Part shown: in pieces, positions 58,276 to 64,000 of the stretch
Layout: every line of letters starts with the position of its first letter
Numbering within the stretch: the first letter of the stretch is position 1
DNA from: an uncultured Sphaerochaeta sp.
GTDB taxonomy: Bacteria > Spirochaetota > Spirochaetia > Sphaerochaetales > Sphaerochaetaceae
Direction: 5' to 3'
DNA: 64,000 nucleotides
Assembly (NCBI RefSeq): GCF_963667405.1
Contig: NZ_OY763408.1
Span: 2,751,757-2,815,756 of the forward strand
Program-made: the position numbers and the translations under genes
The notes under the pieces: generated by a model
Seen by the model: only the letters and a program-made list of their open reading frames with translations
Told to the model about the DNA's origin: nothing
Databases searched by the model: none

Positions 58276-60282
58276 CTACAGCTCATCCCAGGATAGCCCA
58301 AGCACCTCGAGTACAAAGAGCCTTGCCAGATCAGGGTCAAACTGTTTTCCGCTGCATCGCTTGATTTCCCGTGCGGCATCTTGCATGCTCACCACCTCCC
58401 GATAGGTACGGGGAGCCGTCATTGCATCGTAGGCATCGACAATGGTGATGATCCTGGCTTGGAGGGGTATGGCTTCTGCCTTGAGTCCTTTTGGGTACCC
58501 TTTCCCATCGAAACGCTCATGATGGGCAAGGACATAATGGGCAAGCGAGGCCATATCCTCAACCGAATTGAGAATGCGATAGCCGATCTCAGCATGCCGT
58601 TGCATCTCCTTCCACTCATCGGTGCTCAGCTTGCCTTCCTTGTTGAGAATCGACTCATGGATGGCAATCTTGCCGATATCATGCAGAAGGCCCACCAGCC
58701 GCATCTCTGCTGCTGCCATCGTACCCATTCCATACGCTTTGGCCAGTTTCTCGCACAACTCGCTGACTCGTACTGAGTGGGACTCCTCCCGCTTGTTTTT
58801 CTCATGCAACGTGTTGATGATGGCATACACGGCCTGGCCACGCAGTTGGGGAGAGTCCACCAGCTTGCGAGTCGCCACATCCTTCTCTGCCCGCTTGATT
58901 GCCTCGTTGATATTGTCCTTCTCTCGCGAAAGAGGGGATACGCCGAAGCTTATGGTTGGCTTGACCGATCCCATCATCTCCATACTGGATATCTCTGCCA
59001 TGAGGGAAGAGAGCAAGGAGGAGATTTCCTCTTCGGTCCGATCGAACAGGATGAGGGCAAACTCATCACCACCCACCCTGCTCACATAGTCTTCCCGCCT
59101 CAGGCTCTTGAGCATGATCTGGGCAATACGTCTGAGCAGGCGATCCCCTTCCTCACGTCCGAAAGCCTCATTGAGGATCCTCAGCCCGTTCACATCGCCA
59201 AAGGCAACCGTTACTGCCTGATGCTCATCCAGCCGTAGGTCACGTACATATGCTTCAAAGTGCACACGATTGTACAGACCTGTCAGGGCATCGTGATTGG
59301 ATGCAAAGAGAATCTTTTGCTCATACATCTTGCGGTCGGTGATATCGACAGTCATGCACAACGACTCATCCTTGCCCATATCACTGGTGGTGAACTCCGA
59401 CAAGGAGAGATTTGCCCACAAGACCGTACCGTCCTTGCGGATGAACCGCTTGTCAAAGTTGAACGGACCGGGATTGCCCTGAGCCATGGCATCGGTGATC
59501 GAGCGGCTTTTCGAAATATCCTCGGGGTGGGTGATGTCAGCCCAGCTCCTGCTCATCAGCTCCTCCTTGGAGTACCCGAGCATCGCAAGATAGCTGTGAT
59601 TGACATTCTCGATCGCACCGGTCTTGAGGTCGGTCAGGGACATGCCGATGGGAGCTTGCTCGAACATCATCTTGAAAAGGCGTTCGCTCTTCTCCAGATT
59701 TGCAATCGCCTGGATGCGGTGAGCCTGACCGAACAACAGGAGGCTGAGCAGATAGGTTCCCAACGGATAAAATACCAGAATGGGGAAGGACATGGAGGAG
59801 ATGACCTGCATCCGTAACGAGGCAGGCATGAGCAGCATGCACAGGAGCATGACGATGTGGGTGACCACCCCTACCAGGTAGAACTCAATCCCCAGTCCCT
59901 GCTTCTCCTCCAATACCGACTTATACCGCTTGTGATGCCACAGGATGCCGATGGAAGCACTGCTGATGATGGTTGCCAATCCCGGCAAAACCCCTGTTCC
60001 ACCAAGGTACAAACGGTAGCTTGCCATGCAAAGGCTTGCAATGGAGGTCGGCAACCAGCCGAAAATCATGCCCGAAACCACCAACAGGATGGTGCGCGAA
60101 TCGAAAACGACCCCCTCCAACAGGACAAAGGGACTGAGCATGACCAGAATCCCGATCACCCCGATGACCAGTCCCGAAAGAATGCGATGGCTGGTGATCT
60201 TCTTCAGGTTCTTGAATGGATACGTGGCAAAGAAAACACTCATGGCAAGCAGCAAGGCAATGTTGAACAGTACGTTTATCAC
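58276..60282 (-). CDS. Membrane sensor with LytS-type 5TM, PAS, GGDEF and HD-GYP domains
   Basis: The protein has 668 residues. Residues 1-190 hold about six helices with the 5TMR-LYT pattern (RTILLVVSGMIFGWLPTSIA, YRLYLGGTGVLPGLATI). A PAS domain follows (FKMMFEQAPIGMSLTDLKTG), then GGDEF (SRVGGDEFALILF, with RxxD as RRED five residues before) and HD-GYP (GLLHDIGKIAIHES, HHERFDGKGYPKGL, VDAYDAMTAPRTY). All catalytic residues of both domains look intact, so it may switch between making and degrading c-di-GMP. Its start overlaps the stop of the upstream PAS-GGDEF gene by 4 bases. Confidence 0.9.
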   Translation of the reverse strand: MINVLFNIALLLAMSVFFATYPFKNLKKITSHRILSGLVIGVIGILVMLSPFVLLEGVVFDSRTILLVVSGMIFGWLPTSIASLCMASYRLYLGGTGVLPGLATIISSASIGILWHHKRYKSVLEEKQGLGIEFYLVGVVTHIVMLLCMLLMPASLRMQVISSMSFPILVFYPLGTYLLSLLLFGQAHRIQAIANLEKSERLFKMMFEQAPIGMSLTDLKTGAIENVNHSYLAMLGYSKEELMSRSWADITHPEDISKSRSITDAMAQGNPGPFNFDKRFIRKDGTVLWANLSLSEFTTSDMGKDESLCMTVDITDRKMYEQKILFASNHDALTGLYNRVHFEAYVRDLRLDEHQAVTVAFGDVNGLRILNEAFGREEGDRLLRRIAQIMLKSLRREDYVSRVGGDEFALILFDRTEEEISSLLSSLMAEISSMEMMGSVKPTISFGVSPLSREKDNINEAIKRAEKDVATRKLVDSPQLRGQAVYAIINTLHEKNKREESHSVRVSELCEKLAKAYGMGTMAAAEMRLVGLLHDIGKIAIHESILNKEGKLSTDEWKEMQRHAEIGYRILNSVEDMASLAHYVLAHHERFDGKGYPKGLKAEAIPLQARIITIVDAYDAMTAPRTYREVVSMQDAAREIKRCSGKQFDPDLARLFVLEVLGLSWDEL

Positions 60283-61202
60283 ACATCCCCTCCTTCACCC
60301 TTATTCATGAGCTTCACAAGATTTCTTCCTGCTTCCTTTGCTTGGTAGAGCGCACGATCCGCATCGGCGATGAGAGCGCTGCCATCAATATCCTTCTTCG
60401 AAAGAACTGCTACCCCGATGCTGATGCTGACTCTCAGTTCCTCAGATTGGTAGTGGAACACATGCTGGTCCACTGCAGTACGCAAGTGTTCGGCAATCTC
60501 CAACGCCTCCAGGTCACTCTTCTGGGTCAGGGCTATGACAAACTCATCGCCTCCAAAGCGCGCAATGGCAGGGGTATGCTTCAGCACAGAACGTGCTATC
60601 TGGGCGAACTCCTTGAGCACAGCATCGCCGGCGAGATGCCCATAGGTATCATTGATGTGCTTGAAATGGTCCAGATCACACAGCATGATATGGGCCGTAC
60701 CCTTCTGCAACAGATGAAGATTGATTCGTTCCAGAAAGTAGCGCCGATTGTACAATCCGGTCAGTGGGTCGAGGTAGGAGAGCTCACGAAGCCGTTTGTG
60801 CAGGTTGCGCCGCTCGGTGATGTTGATGATCATCGCCGTCACTGCACGCTGGCCCATGTACGGGTTTGCCAGCGGATGCATGCGTGTCTCAAACCACTGG
60901 GTTCCTCCCGGGCCGTTGAGCTCAGGCAACACCACCTTGTCGGTCTCAAGCTTGTAGTCGAAGGTATTCAGGGTCCCTTTCTCAAGAGTGAGGCGAACCT
61001 GCTCCATGTAGAAATCGGCAAACTCCTTGGGCATGAACTCATAGATGTTCTTGCCCTTCATGGGCTTGCCGTCATCATAGAGAGAGCGCTCGGTACCACC
61101 GAATACCTCAAGATAGGTTCCATCCTCGCCAATGACCATGAAGGGATCGGGAATCGTATTGAACAGTGAATAGGTCAGATCTTCCAGATGGTCCTGATAC
61201 AT
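60279..61202 (-). CDS. PAS-GGDEF diguanylate cyclase, soluble
   Basis: ATG 61202 has GGGAG 7 bases upstream and gives 307 residues. A PAS domain (IPDPFMVIGEDGTYLEVFGG, AVTAMIINITERRNLHKRLR) is followed by GGDEF (DPLTGLYNRRYFLERINLHL, ARFGGDEFVIALT). There is no inhibitory RxxD (KHTPAIARF). No membrane segment is present. It is expected to synthesise c-di-GMP, and it is co-translated with the GGDEF/HD-GYP sensor downstream, so the pair may set a local c-di-GMP balance. Confidence 0.9.
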   Translation of the reverse strand: MYQDHLEDLTYSLFNTIPDPFMVIGEDGTYLEVFGGTERSLYDDGKPMKGKNIYEFMPKEFADFYMEQVRLTLEKGTLNTFDYKLETDKVVLPELNGPGGTQWFETRMHPLANPYMGQRAVTAMIINITERRNLHKRLRELSYLDPLTGLYNRRYFLERINLHLLQKGTAHIMLCDLDHFKHINDTYGHLAGDAVLKEFAQIARSVLKHTPAIARFGGDEFVIALTQKSDLEALEIAEHLRTAVDQHVFHYQSEELRVSISIGVAVLSKKDIDGSALIADADRALYQAKEAGRNLVKLMNKGEGGDV

Positions 61203-61270
61203 CCTCACACTCCCTCTCTTGGGTTGGGTACTTTGTAGATACTAGCATGTTTTGGCTGAACTTCAACAGA

Positions 61271-61298
61271 GAACCTCCCCGCTTTCGCAGGGAGGTTC
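61271..61298 (-). terminator. Hairpin downstream of glnN
   Basis: GAACCTCCC pairs with GGGAGGTTC around a 10-base loop, 22 bases past the glnN stop. The T-run is poor, so termination may be weak or the hairpin may protect the 3' end. Confidence 0.5.
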
Positions 61299-61320
61299 AA
61301 GGAGGTTGCCGGATTCCAAA

Positions 61321-63414
61321 TCAAACAGAGTACAGTAGTTCATCATAGGTCGGTATCGGCCAATAGGAAGCGTCGCACAAGAGCTCTGCCTCATCGCTGA
61401 CCGCTCGTACTTGTGCCATGGCAGGCAGGACCTTTTCATGGTAGAAGCGGCTGGCTTTGGTCACATCGGTGACCATGCGGGCCTCAAGTACGAGATTCTC
61501 CAATGCCCCGACATGATCATCAAGCGTATCGGTGAGCATGCAAAGCTGCTGGACCAGCGATTTCTCATACGAGAGGGAAGATCCCTTGAGCAGGGCAAGC
61601 TTCTCATTGGCAGAATGGGCAAGGTCTCCTGCGAACTTGCTCAGTGCCGGCAAGATCTGCCTGCGCACCATGTCAACCATCGTCAGAGCCTCGATATTGA
61701 TTGTCTTGCAGTAGTTCTCCAGCACAATCTCATACCGGCTGTGGATCTCGGTCTCATTGAGCACCCCGAACTTCTCGAAGAGAGCGATGGACTTGCCCGA
61801 AATGAAGGCAGGCAAGGCATCAGGGGTGGACTTGTGATTCGAAAGGCCACGTTTCTGGGCTTCCTCAACCCATGCCTGGGCGTAGTTGTTCCCATTGAAG
61901 ACAATCCTTCGGTGCTTCTGGTAGGTCTCCTTGACCAAGGCCGACAGTGCACACGGGAAATCCTTGGCCTTCTCAAGCTCATCGGCAAAAAGCGAAAGCT
62001 TGTCAGCGATGATTGTGTTGAGCACAAAGTTCGGACCGGATACGGAGAAAGAGGAACCGAGCATCCTGAACTCAAACTTGTTGCCGGTAAAAGCAAAGGG
62101 GCTGGTACGGTTGCGGTCGGTGGTGTCCTTGGGGAAGGAGGGCAAGAGATTCACCCCCAGCAGCATCGAGGTGCGCGCCTTCGAGGGGCAATCCACCCCG
62201 TCGGCAAGGGCATCGAGGATGCTGGTGAGCTCTTCGCCGAGGAACATCGAAACGATGGCAGGAGGAGCCTCATTTGCTCCAAGACGATGGTCGTTGCCTG
62301 CACTTGCAACCGAAACACGCAGAAGATCCTGATACTCATCCACAGCAGCGATGACCGCCACCAGAAAAAGCAGGAACTGGGCGTTGTCCTTCGGGTTGTC
62401 ACCCGGTTCAAGCAGGTTGATGCCTGTATCGGTGGAGATGGACCAGTTGTTGTGCTTGCCCGAACCGTTCACCCCGGCAAACGGCTTCTCGTGCAAGAGG
62501 CAGACAAGACCGTGACGGTCTGCAACCTTCTTCATCATCTCCATGGTCAGCTGGTTGTGGTCAACCGCCAGATTGCTGGTGGTGAAAATGGGTGCAAGCT
62601 CATGCTGGGAGGGAGCGACCTCGTTGTGCTCGGTCTTTGCCAGGATGCCGAGCTTCCACAGCTCCTCATCGAGCTCGCGCATGAATGCGGAGACCCTTCC
62701 CTTCAGGTTGCCGAAGTAGTGGTCCTCCATCTCCTGCCCTTTCGGGGGGCGTGAACCGAGCAGCGTACGACCGGTATGGATGAGGTCCTTGCGCTTCAGA
62801 TAAAGGGACTTGTCAATGAGAAAGTACTCCTGCTCAGGTCCTACGGTGGTCAGCACACGCCGTACCTCGGTCTTGCCGAAGAGCTTGAGGATCCTCAGCG
62901 CTTCGCGGCTGATCACCTCCATGGAACGAAGCAGCGGCGTCTTCTTGTCCAGGACTTCTCCGCTGTAGGAGCAGAAGGCGGTGGGGATGCACAGCGTATT
63001 CTCCTTGATGAAGGCATAGCTGGAAGGGTCCCAGGCGGTATAGCCCCTGGCTTCGAAGGTGGCCCTGAGTCCACCGGAGGGGAAGGAGGAGGCATCGGGT
63101 TCGCCCTTGATGAGTTCCTTGCCGCTGAACTCCATGACAGCATGTCCATCCTTGGCAGGAGAGATGAAACTCTCGTGCTTCTCTGCAGTGATTCCGGTCA
63201 TCGGCTGGAACCAGTGGGTGAAATGGGTCACCCCCTTGGAAAGGGCCCACTCTTTCATGGCATGGGCAACTTGGTTGGCGATGGCAAGATTGAGTTCCTT
63301 TCCCTCTCTGATGGTCTCCTTGAGCTGCCGATAGGTATCCTTGGCAAGATACTCGCGCATTGCCTCATCATTGAATACTGAGCTACCGAAATACTGATCC
63401 ACACGTTCTGTCAT
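61321..63414 (-). CDS. glnN: Glutamine synthetase type III
   Basis: ATG 63414 has GGAGG upstream and gives 697 residues, the usual GSIII length; type I and II enzymes are much shorter. Signatures include THFTHWFQPMTGITAEKHES, TVGPEQEYFLIDK, EHNEVAPSQHELAPIFT, KPFAGVNGSGKHNNWSIST and RTSPFAFTGNKFEFRMLGSS. It makes glutamine from glutamate and ammonia as a dodecamer in the cytoplasm. A long structured leader and a leader terminator-like hairpin precede it. It diverges from a glutamine amidotransferase gene that is likely part of glutamate synthase. Confidence 0.95.
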   Translation of the reverse strand: MTERVDQYFGSSVFNDEAMREYLAKDTYRQLKETIREGKELNLAIANQVAHAMKEWALSKGVTHFTHWFQPMTGITAEKHESFISPAKDGHAVMEFSGKELIKGEPDASSFPSGGLRATFEARGYTAWDPSSYAFIKENTLCIPTAFCSYSGEVLDKKTPLLRSMEVISREALRILKLFGKTEVRRVLTTVGPEQEYFLIDKSLYLKRKDLIHTGRTLLGSRPPKGQEMEDHYFGNLKGRVSAFMRELDEELWKLGILAKTEHNEVAPSQHELAPIFTTSNLAVDHNQLTMEMMKKVADRHGLVCLLHEKPFAGVNGSGKHNNWSISTDTGINLLEPGDNPKDNAQFLLFLVAVIAAVDEYQDLLRVSVASAGNDHRLGANEAPPAIVSMFLGEELTSILDALADGVDCPSKARTSMLLGVNLLPSFPKDTTDRNRTSPFAFTGNKFEFRMLGSSFSVSGPNFVLNTIIADKLSLFADELEKAKDFPCALSALVKETYQKHRRIVFNGNNYAQAWVEEAQKRGLSNHKSTPDALPAFISGKSIALFEKFGVLNETEIHSRYEIVLENYCKTINIEALTMVDMVRRQILPALSKFAGDLAHSANEKLALLKGSSLSYEKSLVQQLCMLTDTLDDHVGALENLVLEARMVTDVTKASRFYHEKVLPAMAQVRAVSDEAELLCDASYWPIPTYDELLYSV

Positions 63415-63448
63415 ACTCGCCTCCGCCTCATGGTTTACGTGGGTGTTC

Positions 63449-63500
63449 GGCACAGAAAGACCAACCTTGGCACCTTGCGGCCGCTGTATCTTTCTGTACC
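63449..63500 (-). promoter_or_regulatory. Structured glnN leader RNA element
   Basis: In the RNA, GGUACAGAAAGA (63500-63489) pairs with UCUUUCUGUGCC (63460-63449), 12 bp including one G-U, around a 28-base G/C-rich loop with possible inner pairing. It lies between the leader terminator hairpin and the ribosome binding site. A cis-acting regulatory role is inferred from position and stability only. Confidence 0.5.
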
Positions 63501-63539
63501 CTCCTACCCAATTCCGCAGTCGATGCTGGGGAAAAAGAG

Positions 63540-63617
63540 AAAGGCGCTGTAGCCCAAACTGGACTACAGCGCCTTTGCTGATGGCTCGTTGTACACCTAC
63601 CGAAGGCTTTCTGTCAA
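63540..63617 (-). promoter_or_regulatory. glnN promoter and terminator-like leader hairpin
   Basis: On the minus strand TTGACA (63612-63617) is followed after 18 bases by a poor -10, TACAAC (63588-63593). Directly after the expected start, AAAGGCGCTGTAG (63576-63564) pairs perfectly with CTACAGCGCCTTT (63552-63540), followed by CTCTTTTT. This is an intrinsic-terminator shape about 125 bases before the glnN ATG. Confidence 0.65.
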
Positions 63618-63818
63618 CTCCCTCCCGCAAAGGATTTGCAGAATGTACGACTTTCACCAAAAACCATACCCTACGATAACCGGCTCTTTCTCTTTATGAA
63701 AGAAGAACATGGAAGCAACAGCAACAATACCGTCGGTATAGTTTTTGAATAAATATACGCATCCCTCGTGACAAACTCTCCCTTCTTGGGTATGATGGGC
63801 CAAAAGAACGGGAAGGAC

Positions 63819-63876
63819 AAAGGCGTCCACCAAAGACAGCTTGTTATGCAAGCTATCCTTGGTGGTCGCCTTTTTT
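63819..63876 (+). terminator. Leader terminator/attenuator before the glutamine amidotransferase gene
   Basis: A rod of 22 pairs with three single mismatches: AAAGGCG/CGCCTTT, CCACCAA/TTGGTGG, GA/TC and AGCTTG/CAAGCT around the loop TTATG, running into TTTTTT. It ends 22 bases before the ATG and just before the AGGGAG ribosome binding site, so it must be overcome for expression. A smaller hairpin (TTCTTGG with CCAA..GAA, 63784-63808) comes just before it. Alternatively it terminates a small RNA made from the 63.7 kb region. Confidence 0.75.
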
Positions 63877-63897
63877 CATTCCCAGGGAGTGTACCCT

Positions 63898-64000
63898 ATG
63901 GACGGTTATCACCAACACCAGTATCTGGAAGGAGAGGTCCGCATACCCAGCGGATGCGCCATCAGCGGCATCATCGACCGAAGCGGAAAACGCTTCTCAG
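63898..64000 (+). CDS. Class II glutamine amidotransferase, GltB-domain-1 type (partial, runs off right edge)
   Basis: ATG 63898 has AGGGAG 8 bases upstream. The 34 visible residues include EVRIPSGCAISGIIDRSGKR, where the Cys after IPSG corresponds to the nucleophile that becomes active after removal of a propeptide, as in stand-alone amidotransferase subunits of archaeal-type glutamate synthase. It would supply ammonia from glutamine. It diverges from glnN, so the locus couples the two halves of ammonium assimilation. Only the N-terminus is seen. Confidence 0.6.
   Translation, partial: MDGYHQHQYLEGEVRIPSGCAISGIIDRSGKRFS

Noticed and set aside
63654..63851. 65-codon minus-strand frame in the glnN upstream region
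   Set aside because: No ribosome binding site or recognisable motif; it overlaps the probable control region of the two nitrogen genes.

Overview
The window looks like chromosome from a free-living or gut-type spirochaete of the Sphaerochaeta kind. This is inferred from the gene mix: a type III glutamine synthetase, many sugar ABC transporters with LacI regulators, GH43 and GH31 glycosidases, several c-di-GMP enzymes, DUF4143 ATPases and a large KamA-family radical SAM protein. No rRNA, tRNA or CRISPR array was seen. Most genes sit in short operons with 4-base ATGA-type overlaps and clear AGGAGG-like ribosome binding sites.

Layout. 1-9.7 kb: a partial GH43 glycosidase with an AEC permease, a DUF4143 ATPase, a half-size FUSC membrane protein, a 711-residue KamA homologue, a lipoprotein, a DUF2156/GNAT pair and an exported InlB-repeat-like protein. 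9.7-12.1 kb: a Crp/Fnr regulator divergent from a cupin plus membrane ferredoxin operon, then a three-cysteine peroxiredoxin. 12.2-20.9 kb: a sugar catabolism locus with a LacI regulator, two Gfo/Idh/MocA dehydrogenases, two TIM-barrel isomerases and a ribose-type ABC transporter; no sugar kinase is present. 21-30.4 kb: c-di-GMP enzymes, an M20 hydrolase, an MFS exporter, an M23 peptidase and small housekeeping-type acetyltransferase and DUF genes.

30.5-39.3 kb is an accessory zone of decay: a DUF4160 gene broken by an amber codon beside an intact DUF2442-HTH gene, a Fic protein with elaborate upstream palindromes, two ruined DUF4143 ATPases and one intact copy, a possible reverse-transcriptase scrap, and a complete 2550-bp IS66-family element. 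That element split an acetyltransferase gene in two and left a perfect 8-bp target duplication.

39.5-64 kb returns to core functions: RlmD-type rRNA methyltransferase, an FAH-family enzyme, an alpha-xylosidase/ABC operon with its LacI regulator and an operator on the -10 box, a MarR/CadD pair with tandem operators, the argCJBD operon followed by an intrinsic terminator and asnB, a cytidylate-kinase-like gene, two more c-di-GMP enzymes, and glnN. At the right edge glnN and a class II glutamine amidotransferase gene diverge, and both have an intrinsic-terminator-like hairpin in the leader. This nitrogen-assimilation control region, the apparent class II Crp site at 10.4 kb and the IS66 insertion are the most interesting points.
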